Below, piece by piece: positions 23,271 to 32,399 of a stretch of 64,000 nt of DNA (position 1 is the first letter of the stretch; every line of letters begins with the position of its first letter). The notes beneath the pieces are model-generated. The model made no database searches. It saw nothing but the letters and a program-made list of their open reading frames with translations, and had not been told where the DNA came from. A program made the position numbers and the translations under genes. Source of the stretch: Atriophallophorus winterbourni (Eukaryota; Platyhelminthes; Trematoda; Plagiorchiida; Microphallidae); the NCBI GenBank assembly GCA_013407085.1, contig JACCGJ010001757.1, positions 47,396 to 111,395 of the forward strand, in the 5' to 3' direction.

Positions 23271-23504
23271 TGTGCGCACCGATTACGCAATCGCGCTAAT
23301 CTGTCAGCAGATGTCATTCACACCTGCCAAGACTAGAACAATTAAGGGATTATACGGCACGTAGGGGTGGTGGTGCGTCAGTTGATATTGAACGCGCCTG
23401 TCCTTCTTAACGAGCGCAGAACCCACAATGGACTGTGCAGTTCTTAACCAGCGTATGATTGGTCAGGTGAATGCAATTTAAGCTTGATCCCTGTTCGTAC
23501 TGAC

Positions 23505-23560
23505 ACCCTTGGTCTGACGAAGCTTCTGTGTCAGAAGCGAAATGTTACCCATAAACTACT
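23505..23560 (+). ncRNA. Candidate hammerhead ribozyme in the PLE2 3' end
   Basis: CTGACGA (23514-23520), a 7-bp hairpin with TGT loop, GAAA (23539-23542) and TGTTACCC. It differs from the PLE1 motif by T for C after GAAA (AATGTT instead of AACGTT), which breaks the stem III palindrome. Function would therefore be weaker if stem III forms between two copies. Confidence 0.55.
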
Positions 23561-23594
23561 CTCACAGATTCATTACAAAATTTATTTTTTCATG

Positions 23595-24243
23595 GGTGTT
23601 TGGAAGTTATGTAAGTACTAATGAAAATAATGCAATTAAAAAAGTGAATAGCGTAGTATATGTTTCACTTTTGAACATGATATTGTTGATAAATATAAAT
23701 CATGTCATGGAGATTTTTAATATAATTAATCGCATCACATTCACAATTTCTGAATATGCATTTTGGTTCAAATCAAAAGTAATGGAAGTCTTCAATGACA
23801 TTCAAACGTTTAGCGAATCCGGTGTGCGCCAATATAATGCCAGCATAACTACTTCAAAAACATAGATGGACTGAACTCTTTTATGACAAGCATGTACAGT
23901 TAACAAATTTAATTTCAAAGTTACGAAACGTTTAGCAATACACTTCTTTGATGTTTGCCTCTCAAAACTTTTTTTCTAAATTGATTATTTTGAATACTAG
24001 AAAACTTGCTGATCAGGAAGTCTCTTCCTTCAAAATACAAAAGCAAAATTCGCTTTAAAGTTTTCATTGTTCTTGGGTACGTCATATGGTGTATCATGCC
24101 ATTTTGTCGCCTGTGGTATTGTTTTCGTTCCAGAACAAAGAACAACACAAAATTCTAATATTCCAATAGCCATTTCCTTTTACCATGATCATAATAGAAT
24201 AACGCAGATATCACAATTCGGAGAATCAAATTAAACTGACACA
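23595..24243. other. Unique interval between PLE2 and the small gene candidate
   Basis: A + frame runs out of the Penelope tail to 23865. Its latter half contains two similar heptads (MEIFNII and MEVFNDI) but no recognised domain. The rest is AT-rich with no transposon match in the window. It may be the upstream region of the gene candidate at 24244; I see no convincing promoter element. Confidence 0.35.
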
Positions 24244-24499
24244 ATGAATGTGCTTTTAGTGTTTTCTGCTTTCATTCTACTGACCCAAGGAGATTCAGCT
24301 GCACAACAATATATAATAAATGTAAGACCGAAAAATATTTAGACCATTACACAAACAGAGTGTTGTAGAAGATGTACAAGAGAAACGTGAGCGTCACCAT
24401 GAGACACGGGAAAAAGAGAGACCGCAACTGATATATTTTCCGGAACTATTTCGGATAACTTGGTCGGAGCTTAAAACAGACAAGAAGATCAATCATTAA
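24244..24499 (+). CDS. Candidate small secreted-peptide gene, two exons
   Basis: Exon 1 (24244-24321, 78 nt, 26 codons) begins with ATG and encodes a textbook signal peptide: a hydrophobic core LLVFSAFILL and a small-residue cleavage zone near GDSA. It ends at a consensus donor GTAAGA. A 37-nt intron (24322-24358) closes with AAACAG. Exon 2 (24359-24499) continues in phase 0 for 46 codons to TAA and is strongly charged (EKRERHHETREKER), then contains LIYFPELFRITWSEL. Total 72 residues. Tiny 5' introns and signal-peptide exons of length divisible by three are known from schistosome genes, including micro-exon genes. No homologue is recognised. Without splicing the frame ends after 32 codons. 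Confidence 0.45.
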
Positions 24500-24521
24500 A
24501 GTATTTGAAATCATTCGAGAC

Positions 24522-25235
24522 CGAAAATAAAGTTTGTAATGAAACGGTTATAGTAAGTTGTTGGTAACGCTTCGCTTCTGAACACAGAAGCTTCGTCAGA
24601 CCAAGGGTCTCGGTACGAACAGTGTTCAGGTATAAATGGCATTCTCTTGACCAATCCTGAGTTCACTAAGCTAGACAGGGGAGATCAAGACAATTGATCA
24701 CACCTCCTAATTGCTATGTTCATCCCTAATTGTTTATTGATTGTACAGGTCAGCGTATGCCGACACACTGCTTACGTAATCATGTGCGTATTAGGTGTGA
24801 TGTTTGCTAATCCAAATCCACTGCGAAACCGAACGCCAGATTGTTGAGATATCCGACCCATCCATCTTGTTCAACGCATTCGCCCTAGCCTTTGTCATTT
24901 CAACAGCCTCGGCGTGAAGTCTTTCCCTATAAGATTTCACACCCCGTCTTATCATTTTCACGTTATCAAGATCTACGCTGTGTTCAATGTCTAGCACGTG
25001 TTCAGCTATGGCCGAATCCCGAATCAGTGATTGATATTCACTGGGATTGCGGTGTCGCTTTCCCACTCGTTTCCTGTGTTCGTTTACCCTAGTGCAGAGT
25101 TCTCTAGACGTTTGCCCAATTTAAACACCCGCGCAACCCTCGCAGTTGATTTGGTAGATGCAGTTTGTCACATAACCAAAAGGAGTCTTTTCATTAAGAT
25201 GCATTAATACGGAGCGGAGAGTTCTACCTACCCGT
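24522..25235 (-). mobile_element. Penelope-like element PLE3, 3' fragment
   Basis: The minus strand encodes the last part of a Penelope protein: TLRSVLMHLNEKTPFGY, a cysteine cluster, a GIY-YIG region in which one codon has become a stop (V*IGQTSREL near 25115-25125), then RDSAIAEHVLD. It differs at many residues from PLE1 and PLE2, so it is an older or different subfamily. The 3' end near 24522 shows the same AAATAAAGTTTGTAATGAA block. The hammerhead-like core has GAAG in place of GAAA (near 24573), predicted inactive. It abuts the secreted-peptide candidate. Confidence 0.8.
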
Positions 25236-25815
25236 CGAATTTCTCTGTTTTCACACGTACTGCATTGCTTCTGATTGTTTTTTGGTATACATATGCTGTT
25301 GCTACTGATAATGATGATGATGATGATGATAATGAACGGTAAACAACACAATGTATGCAAATCTCTTTCGATCAAGGTTCAAGTTACAGCATTGTTATAA
25401 ATGTATGGCATTGCACTGGCCCACCCGTCAGTCAGAGAACACAACTGATCTCGAACTCGTGTATTGACCGAATAAATGAATATCACAATATCAGGTAGCG
25501 AGTGAATATCACAATGTTTGTACACTGAACAATGATCACAATATGAACTTACGATCGATCTGGATTGATGGTTGATCGATAGTTCGTTACGCGTCTATAC
25601 AACAAGCATATACTGTCTTCCAGACCGAGAGCAGTGTCAGAAACTACCGTGTTGTATAAAAGATCATGGTGGTAAATACCATCTGTTTTAAAATGGTCTT
25701 TCCGAAGGATGTTTGTGTTCGGAATAGTGAGCTCGCAATCGCTCACGTGAGGTTGTATGTATGTCTTTGTGATTGCTATGTTGTCAGGCGAGTAATAAGT
25801 ACGGAGAACTTTCAT
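25236..25815. other. Unassigned stretch with a GAT microsatellite
   Basis: A short ATG/GAT trinucleotide run lies at about 25308-25335. GAATATCACAAT occurs at about 25478 and 25504 as a small direct repeat. No gene is recognised. Confidence 0.4.
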
Positions 25816-26262
25816 TTCACAGACATTTCAACGTTTCATGTATCAAGTTTTCTTGGGTCTCGATTTCGTCTTCGTTTACATCGATGACGTACTCATCGCT
25901 AGTAAATCGCCACTGAACACGCTGAACATTTACACCGCGTCTTTTCACAACTGTCGAAGTACGGCATAGTCGTAAACCCCGATAAATGCGTATTTGGCGT
26001 CGACTCACTGGAAATACTTGTACATCAAGTTGACTCTAAAGGTATCAGGCCATTAGAGCAAGAGGTTTTCGCCATAAAAGATTACCCATAACCCGAATCA
26101 ATACGACAACTCCGTCGTTTTCTTGGTCTTGTGAATTACTACCGTCGATTCATTCCTCACTGTGCCGAGCTAATTCAACCATTGACGGATTTACTCCGCA
26201 ACAACAAACGCTCGTTAAATATGACGGACTCAGCTGAAACTGCTTTTGAACGCAGCCGAACG
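25816..26262 (+). pseudogene. Partial RT copy of a CsRn1-like gypsy element
   Basis: Near-identical to 30028-30470 of element G1. It covers the catalytic region ([10 protein letters not shown] near 25874-25905) through the RT/RNase H connection (RRFLGLVNYYRRFI near 26110-26150), with two small deletions and one stop that shift the frame. It then joins LTR sequence directly near 26262, so everything between RT and LTR has been deleted. Confidence 0.8.
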
Positions 26263-26526
26263 CGCTTTGCGGATTATATGTACGTCAATCGAAAGAACGG
26301 TTCGTGAGTCAAAGTGATTCAAAGTGATTCAAAGTTGTAATGGTCTAAAAGGCATTTAGCTTAACAATAACCATAGGATGGAGTTATGAGGTATATACAA
26401 TAAAAAAGGAGAACAGGAAAACTCATGTAGTGTAAATCGTATCAAAGTTTGGGTTGTCTCTCAAGTGTTTGTCCAAATTATTTTGGTATTGCGAGTTTTG
26501 TATACTAACCTGACTGGTCCACCACA
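26263..26526 (+). repeat. 5' LTR of G1, truncated at its left side
   Basis: The right end (TTTTGGTATTGCGAG to GGTCCACCACA) matches the end of the 3' LTR (31549-31590), and the left part (GGATTATATGTACGT to GGTTCGTGAGTCA) matches about 31494-31536. Between them this copy has about 185 bp that the 3' LTR lacks, starting with a CAAAGTGATT tandem repeat. The first ~390 bp of the LTR are missing. Confidence 0.7.
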
Positions 26527-26603
26527 TATTTTTGGTGAGCCCGAGTTTTTGTTTTCGCACATTCTCCACATATTTTGATATTTTCAGTCTGTATTTCTTT
26601 GCA

Positions 26604-27400
26604 ATGACTTCTAGTAACTTCAGCGACACAGCCCACCTCTCTGATATTTTCAATTCTACCCTTCCACCATTCGGTACGCATAATCCTCGTCTATGGTTCG
26701 CTCAAGCTGAAGCAATTTTCGAATTTAGACGCATTACTAAACAGGAGAGTATGTACAACTGTGTTGTTGCACACTTACCCACCGAGGCCGCTACAGAGGT
26801 TGCCGATATTATTTATGATAAACCAAAATCCGACCAGTATAACACAGTGAAAAATGCGTTGATCAACAGAATAGCCGCATCAGATGAGCAAAATTTGCGT
26901 ACATTGTTAGCAGGAGTAGAGATTGGTGACAAAACCCCTTCTCAGCTGTTACGACATATGATGCACCTTCAAGGGAAACAACCCCTGAATGAATCACTTT
27001 TACGTGAACTATGGTTTCGAAACTCAATTGTAGATTTAATAAATCTCTTTCGGTTCTCGAGAAAGATATACCTCTACAGAAGCTAGCAGAAACCACAGAC
27101 CAAGTTTATTCAGTGTACAGAACCAAGTCACCATCAACCCTACAAGAAGTCATGTTAAAGCCCGTGGTGGAAACTGAATTACAAGTGCTTAAGCAACAAG
27201 TCGCTGAATTGACCGCGCAGATTTCAGCCCAAACAAAGATGTTCAACGATCGACCATCATGACTTACCCGCAGTCGAACGCGCACTTACAACAGAATTTC
27301 ATCCCGAGACCGCTGCAAACGCGAGCACAGTCTATGTCATTATCACCGCCGATTTGACTCAAAGGCTAGAAAGTGCTTGCCATTCTGTAAACTTTACAAA
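26604..27400 (+). pseudogene. Gag of G1 (frameshifted)
   Basis: ATG at 26604 begins MTSSNFSDTAHL. The conserved block PPFGTHNPRLWFAQAEAIFE is at about 26665-26725, YNTVKNALINRI at about 26840-26875, and PSQLLRHMMHLQG at about 26938-26976. A shift near 27015-27030 moves the frame to LEKDIPLQKLAETTDQVY and a coiled-coil-like ELQVLKQQVAELTAQI (27175-27225). After another shift comes a CHCC zinc knuckle (CHYHRRFDSKARKCLPFC, about 27333-27386). Capsid-type core plus a nucleic-acid-binding knuckle is the normal CsRn1-clade Gag layout. Confidence 0.8.
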
Positions 27401-27778
27401 CCAGGGAAACTTCAACGCCAGGCAGTAACAGCGACTTCTTCATGTGGCAACAACATTAGTCGCCTATTTTATGTCACTGATTGTTCGAATAAATTGCGTT
27501 TTCTCATTGACACGGGTGCTGAAATAAGTGTAATCCCGCCCACACCGCAGGAACGCAAGAACAAAACCTCATTGACATTACAGTCGGCAAACGGTACGCA
27601 GATCACCACGTTCGGCCAACGTTCACTAACTTTAAACCTTGGCCTCAGACTTGACTTCCGTTGGATCTTTACCGTTGCAGACGTAAGAAGCGCTATATTA
27701 GGTGCAGATTTCCATACACACTTTAACTTGTCCGTCGAATTGAAGTCCCGTAAACTTATCGACAACCTGACAGAGTAA
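27377..27778 (+). pseudogene. Aspartic protease of G1
   Basis: The active-site box FLIDTGAEISVIPP lies at about 27501-27542 and the flap/C-terminal box AILGADFHTHFNL at about 27695-27733, the spacing of a retropepsin-like domain. The frame then meets a stop (27776-27778) before the RT, so Pol is not continuous. Protease would cut the Gag-Pol polyprotein. Confidence 0.8.
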
Positions 27779-28147
27779 AAAACCCTGGGGAAACCATGCC
27801 GTTCTGCGATACAGTCTATTCGCGTATTACCACCGAGTATTTCAGAACAATATAGCAGCTTATTGTCTGAGTTCCTAGAAGTTTTCTGCACAAACTCACC
27901 GAATAATGCGATTAAACACGACGTTAGACACCATATCGAAACGCGCGGTCCCCCAGTCTTCACTCGACCAAGACGGTTAGCACAAGACAAATTGGCCATT
28001 GCTAAACGAGAGTTTGAGCATATGATAGAATTGGGCATCAGTCGTCCATCAAAATCATCATGGGCCTCACATCTCCACATCTCCACATGGTGCATGGCGC
28101 CATTGTGGTGATTATAGAGCACTGAATAAAACTACTGTTCCAGATAG
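27779..28147 (+). pseudogene. RT N-terminal part of G1, left of the MULE
   Basis: HDVRHHIETRGPPVFTRPRRL (27910-27975, partly quoted), then EFEHMIELGISRPSKSSWASHLH, is the conserved entry to a gypsy RT. The frame breaks after this because a 9-nt CATCTCCAC repeat and a deletion remove the 'PKKDG-WRPCGDYR' part. Fragments of CGDYRALNKTTVPDRYP can still be read up to the insertion point at 28148-28156. Confidence 0.8.
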
Positions 28148-28156
28148 GTATCCTAT
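28148..28156 (+). repeat. Nine-bp target-site duplication (left) of the MULE
   Basis: GTATCCTAT here is repeated at 29839-29847. It lies within the RT codons for RYPI, and the interrupted RT reading resumes in register after the second copy. A 9-bp duplication is the hallmark length for Mutator-like elements. Confidence 0.9.
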
Positions 28157-28315
28157 GGGTCCACGACAGTTGCTCCTTGACAATTGCTCCCCGAAAGTTG
28201 CTCCGCGACAGTTGCTCCACGGACAATTGCTCCTCGGACAATTGCTCCTCGGACAATTGCTCCTCGGACAATTGCTCCTCGGTTAGTTGCTCCTTGACCA
28301 ATTGCTCCTTGTACA
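28157..28315 (+). repeat. Left terminal inverted repeat of the MULE, ten 15-bp units
   Basis: About ten tandem copies of a 15-bp unit of the form GGACAATTGCTCCTC. The inner four are almost identical and the outer ones vary. Each unit holds the palindrome CAATTG or a variant. Confidence 0.85.
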
Positions 28316-28452
28316 AGTGAACTGAGTTCACTTGAACTCAGCGGTATTTTCGCTTTCGTTCACACACATAAAAATCAACAGTGGGGTCAGCTTGAACTCA
28401 GTTTACTTGTTTACTTGTTCAGTTGAAGTTCAGTCGAAGGCTACCTTTCAAA

Positions 28453-28845
28453 ATGGACAGACACGTTACTTGCTATTTGTCAGAAAATGGCAAACCTAAG
28501 GCTTGCTACGAACGTTTCGTGTACAACAAAAAGGAAACCAGCAAGAGTGACCCCACTGTTGATTTTCATGTGTGTGAACGAAAGCGAAAAGACCACTGTT
28601 CCGGACGACTCCGTCTCCGTGGAACTACAATCTTGAAGTCATCAAAACACAACCATGCCCCCGACGCGTGTCGCAAGAATGTTCTGAAGGTAGTTGATTC
28701 CATCAAAAGACAAGCGTCTACAACAGGAGAAACCACAATGATGATCATTGCTAGTCAGTGTACAGGCGTTTCTGAAATCACAGCAGCTTCTTTGCCAACA
28801 GAACGGGCACTTAAGAGACAAATACAAAGAACGCTACCACCTATG
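28453..28845 (+). pseudogene. MULE transposase N-terminal part, FLYWCH-type zinc finger
   Basis: Starting at MDRHVTCYL (28453), the frame contains a zinc-binding pattern like the FLYWCH domain: FHVCERKRKDHCSGRL (about 28564-28610), then a HNHAP motif (about 28645-28665), giving C..C..HxH spacing. A helix-rich stretch including VVDSIKRQASTTGE follows. FLYWCH fingers occur at the N-terminus of animal MULE transposases and bind DNA. The frame leaves the family register after about 28840, where the DDE catalytic core should begin; that core is absent. Confidence 0.75.
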
Positions 28846-29390
28846 CTGAAGAGGATGGTCTTTTTGCATGTTGGATTCGGTGTCTTCCTGCGCTTGCACT
28901 TCTTCCCCGTGACCAAGTTGTTGGGGCATTTGAAACTCTGACAGAAAATCAAGGTTTCGTCACATGCATGGCAGAGAAGGGAGGCGAGGCATTTGTTGAC
29001 TATTTTGAAGACACCTGGATCGGGAGGCCACCAAGACGGCAAGGAGCTGAACGCCGTGCCCCCATGTTTCCCATCGAACTGTGGAACCAGTACGAACGCA
29101 CCATGTCAGACATGCCACGAACCAACAACAGTATCGAGGCCTGGCACAACAGAATGCAGTCTCTTGTGGGAGCATTCTTCCCTCATGTGTTCAGATTCAT
29201 TGACAGCATCAAAAAAGAACAGATGTTAAACAAAAACACAATAACCCAGCTGTTGAGTGGTCAGCCCCCACCACCAAAAAGGAAGAAACACATCAAACTG
29301 GCGGAAAGAATTAAAAGAGTTGTTGAAGGTCAGCAGGGTCGGGACACCGTGAGTGTACTGAAGAGCATTGGCTTTTGCTACAATTTGTAG
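28846..29390 (+). pseudogene. MULE transposase C-terminal part
   Basis: In a second frame, ALLPRDQVVGAFETLTENQGF near 28905-28965 leads into YFEDTWIGRPPRR (29001-29040), then PIELWNQYER and PRTNNSIEAWHNRMQSL (29115-29165). These are the conserved tail of FLYWCH-containing MULE transposases. It ends with a lysine-rich stretch (PPPPKRKKHIKLAERIKR) and a stop at 29388-29390. The join to the N-terminal part is a deletion of the catalytic domain plus a shift, so the element is non-autonomous. Confidence 0.8.
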
Positions 29391-29610
29391 GCTTCTGTTG
29401 CAGAAGAAGAATGAGAAGACAATCAAGACAGTAGTTTGGAAGATGTTTTATAACAATGATATTTTTTATGTGCAGTTATCAGACATGAGACCAGGATTTT
29501 GTGATCTATAGTATTTTATTCAATTTTTATTAAAATGTTCAAAGAAAAAAATACTTGTCTTCACTTATATGAATTATTTTCGTCGCAATGTGATCGTGAT
29601 CTAAAATTCA
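29391..29610. other. 3' untranslated part of the MULE
   Basis: AT-rich with TTTTATTAAAATG-like stretches. No coding signal. Confidence 0.4.
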
Positions 29611-29838
29611 TAGAGCAATTGGTCAAGGAGCAATAGGGCAAGGAGCAATAGGGCAAGGAGCAATTGGTCAAGGAGCAACTGTCCGAGGAGCAATTGTCCA
29701 AGGAGCAACTCTCCGAGGAGCAATTGTCCGAGGAGCAATTGTCCGAGGAGCAATTGCCGGAGGAGCAATTGTCCGAGGAGCAATTGTCGCGGAGCAACTA
29801 TCGGGGAGCAATTGTCAAGGAGAAACTGTCGGTACCCC
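29611..29838 (-). repeat. Right terminal inverted repeat of the MULE, about fifteen 15-bp units
   Basis: Units of the form GAGCAATTGTCCGAG, the reverse complement of the left-end unit, repeated about fifteen times with the outermost degenerate. There are more copies than at the left end, so the arrays expand and contract independently. Cysteine/serine- or leucine-rich frames read across this block are artefacts of the repeat. Confidence 0.85.
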
Positions 29839-29847
29839 GTATCCTAT
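29839..29847 (+). repeat. Nine-bp target-site duplication (right) of the MULE
   Basis: Second GTATCCTAT. The RT codons resume immediately ([12 protein letters not shown]). Confidence 0.9.
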
Positions 29848-31060
29848 ACCACACATCCACGACTTTGCCTTGACACTTGAAGAAAAGACCATCTTTTCCA
29901 AGCTTGACTTGGTGCGTGCCTACAACCAGATACCAGTGGAACCAGAAGACGTGCTCAAAACAGCCATAACCACACCTTCTGGACTTTTCGAATTTGTTCG
30001 AATGCCATTCGGTCTGCGTAATGCAGCACAGACATTTCAACGTTTCATGGATCAAGTTTTCTTGGGTCTCGATTTCGTCTTCGTTTACATCGATGACGTA
30101 CTCATCGCTAGTAAATCGCCTACTGAACACGCCGAACATTTACATCGCGACTTTTCACAACTGTCGAAGTACGGCATAGTCGTAAAGCCCGATAAATGCG
30201 TATTTGGCGTCGACTCACTGGAAATACTTGTACATAAAGTTAACTCTAAAGGTATCAGGCCATTAGAGCAAAAGGTTTTCGCCATAAAAGATTACCCATA
30301 ACCCGAATCAATACGACAACTCCGTCGTTTTCTTGGTCTTGTGAATTACTACTGTCGATTCATTCCTCACTGTGCCGAGCTAATTCAACCATTGACGGAT
30401 TTACTCCGCAACAACAAACGCTCGTTAAATATGACAGACTTAGATAAAACTGCTTTTGAACGCATTAAAAAGGCGCTTAGCGAGGCAACGTTGCTGAATC
30501 ACTTACCGTCCGTTCCTAATTTCAAACTATTTTTATCCACGGACGCGTTTAACGAAGCGATTGGGGCAACTTTGCAATATAGTCGTAATGGAGAACTGTA
30601 CCCAGTATCGTTTTTTTAAAAGAGACTGCAATCAGCTCAGGTTCGCTTCACTACGTTTGGCAGAGAATTGCTTGCAATCTATTATGCCATCCGTCATTTC
30701 CGCCATTTACTTGAAGGGCGAGAATTCACGGTTTTAACTGATCATAAACCGCTCTGTTACGCCCTGCTTTCAAACACTGACCGCTATTCGGCTCGAGAAA
30801 TTCGACAACTGGACTTCATTGCACAGTTTACCACCGACATCCAACATGTCTCAGGCCAAGATAACGTTGTCGCCGATGCCCTATCCCGTGGTCCCCTTAA
30901 TTCTATTACCAGCGACATCCAATCCACTCCTCCCACGCAACCAATGGGTATACCCAGTCATTCCCCACAGATTTTACGTTCTTGCTTGAAAAGAACCCAA
31001 CACACACGATCTGGCCGTATTGTTACTTGGGCAAAGAAACTTGAGACTTACTTCACTTAA
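29848..31060 (+). pseudogene. RT and RNase H of G1, right of the MULE, fused to pol C-terminus
   Basis: RT motif [14 protein letters not shown] is at about 29902-29940, [15 protein letters not shown] at about 30010-30055, and the catalytic box [10 protein letters not shown] at about 30085-30115. The connection (RRFLGLVNYYCRFI) is near 30325-30365. RNase H shows STDAFNEAIGATL (30535-30575), FTTFGRELLAIYYAIRHFRH (30650-30705), TDHKPL and DNVVADALSR (30855-30890). Two in-frame stops (TAA at 30299-30301 and in PVSFF-TAA near 30617) break it. After ALSR the frame jumps to a short C-terminal stretch (HTRSGRIVTWAKKLETYF) with no integrase. Confidence 0.85.
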
Positions 31061-31095
31061 ATGTTTCAAGCGTTTCCATTTTAATCCAACGCTCT

Positions 31096-31106
31096 AGAGG
31101 AAGAGA
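31096..31106 (+). promoter_or_regulatory. Polypurine tract of G1
   Basis: AGAGGAAGAGA immediately precedes the TG start of the 3' LTR. It would prime plus-strand DNA synthesis. Confidence 0.7.
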
Positions 31107-31590
31107 TGTGTGGAGTTTGTACAAATCGATTCTTACTTAACAATTTTTCTGGTAAAAAATCTATTGTACAGTTTTTGATATCTTCAGTTCAATTTGTTCT
31201 GCAATATCGTTTAGCTCAGACGATTGATAGTACTATTGATGTTTTGATTTCCTGTTAACGTTATCACTCACGGTTCAACGATTTTTTGTTCGATAACTCA
31301 GTGAACACAATTCTTCTGTCGAATACGATTTTGTACATAATCAACTCATCACTTAACACAATACACTTCTGTTGTGTGCGTTACCTACTTTCTTGGTCGA
31401 TCTGGGCTTTGGGAATTCCGTCTCGGGAACGTAACATTGCGAGTAGAAATATTGAAGGCATTAAAAGAACAAGGAATCACCAAAGGAGGATTGTGGATTA
31501 TATGTACGTGGATCAAAAGAACGGTTCGTGAGTCAGATTGCTTATTTTGGTATTGCGAGTTTTGTATACTAACTTGACTGGTCCACTACA
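31107..31590 (+). repeat. 3' LTR of G1
   Basis: It starts TGTGTGGAG after the purine tract and ends GGTCCACTACA, giving an imperfect inverted terminus of the TG...CA form. At 484 bp it is longer than the LTR of G2. The short frames inside are incidental. No flanking duplication can be checked because the left LTR is truncated. Confidence 0.8.
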
Positions 31591-32399
31591 AACCTTATGC
31601 GATTGCAGATAGGCTATTGATTGTGGTTTTCATATAGAGTAATGACGCGGGTCCGTCCTTTCGAGAGTCTGGAGTTAGTGGTTTTTTCGGGAAATTTCAC
31701 AATATTTCTAATCCTCACTGAACATCCTCAATAACTAGTTTGAACTGCTTCGAGAAAACATGCTTTTTCGAATACTATTCAGTTTTGAGTGATATTTTTG
31801 AGCTTCATCATATACAAACTCACAGATTATTACAATGTTACACTACTATATCATTTAAGTGGAGACTAATTTTCTCCTTATGTTCTAGTACATGCACATT
31901 TAATTTGGAATGAAAGTCCATTCATTATTATCCCGTCATGAAGCTGATCAATATTATTGGGTAATTATACACAATGGTATGGTATGTTATCCAGATTTGC
32001 ATGTCGTCCGCAAATTATGCTAAGTTAAAACGAAAAATTAACTATACCCCACTGACGTGAACCAGAAAATGAATCAAGAATCTTGTTTAAAAAAACGCTT
32101 AAAGATTCGAGAGATTTAGTATTGCATTTTAGATGCAAATCTAACTACACAGAACGTCCGCGTAGTTTTCTAGTCTAATTCACTCTTTTAGGGAACGCCA
32201 AGATATTACATATTCTGTAGCCGTGTTCCGCTGTTCACTCGATCAAATAATGTCGTTCTACAACCGAACAGGTGTTTCGAAAGGAATTGGTTAATTTCAT
32301 AGAAGCTTTATCAAGTATCTAAAAAGTACTTTGCGACCAAGTAAACTACGGAATGCTTCAAAGTTTCGCTTGTCATCCAAGGTAAAGAGGCATAATATA
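31591..32399. other. Unassigned stretch
   Basis: AT-rich with no recognised frame, repeat or RNA. It lies between the end of G1 and the first SINE copy. Confidence 0.4.

Larger units (their letters stand above)
20856..23594 (+). mobile_element. Penelope-like element PLE2, 5'-truncated
   Basis: Near-identical to PLE1 in the opposite orientation. It starts about 140 bp inside the PLE1 5' end, so it is 5'-truncated, a common outcome of target-primed insertion. Its 3' end carries the full hammerhead-like motif and ends in an A/T-rich stretch near 23594. No LTR sequence of G2 resumes after the element, so insertion came with loss of flanking DNA or a later deletion. No target duplication could be identified. 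Confidence 0.85.
28157..29838 (+). mobile_element. Mutator-like (MULE) DNA transposon, internally deleted
   Basis: A 1682-bp element sits between two 9-bp direct repeats. Its ends are inverted relative to each other: GGGTCCACGACAG-TTGCTCC at the left, and the reverse complement of the right end starts GGGGTACCGACAG-TTTCTCC. The transposase gene inside has lost its catalytic middle. The gypsy host reads through on both sides, so this insertion is younger than G1. Confidence 0.9.
26263..31590 (+). mobile_element. CsRn1-like gypsy element G1 with nested MULE
   Basis: The order is 5' LTR (truncated), primer-binding-like TGGTGAGCCCG (26533-26543), gag, protease, RT (split by a MULE at 28157-29838), RNase H, polypurine tract (31096-31106) and 3' LTR. 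The host part is better preserved than G2. Integrase has been deleted between the RNase H region and the last 30 or so codons, so the element could move only with help. CsRn1-clade membership is inferred from the CHCC knuckle and the TGGTGA-type primer site. Confidence 0.85.

Noticed and set aside
23542..23865. 107-codon frame running out of the PLE2 tail
   Set aside because: It starts in the Penelope terminal sequence and has no motif. Open length is unremarkable in AT-rich DNA.
24541..24600. Functional hammerhead at the PLE3 end
   Set aside because: The GAAA core element reads GAAG, which should abolish cleavage. Kept only as a relic.
28157..28315. CRISPR-like or satellite array from the 15-bp repeats
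   Set aside because: There are no spacers, and an inverted copy lies at the other end of a transposon with a 9-bp target duplication. These are transposon termini.
29561..29873. Cys/Ser-rich, Leu-rich and Glu-rich frames across 29561-29873, and similar frames near 28038-28331
   Set aside because: They are produced by translating the 15-bp tandem repeats of the MULE termini; 15 is a multiple of three, so every frame stays open.
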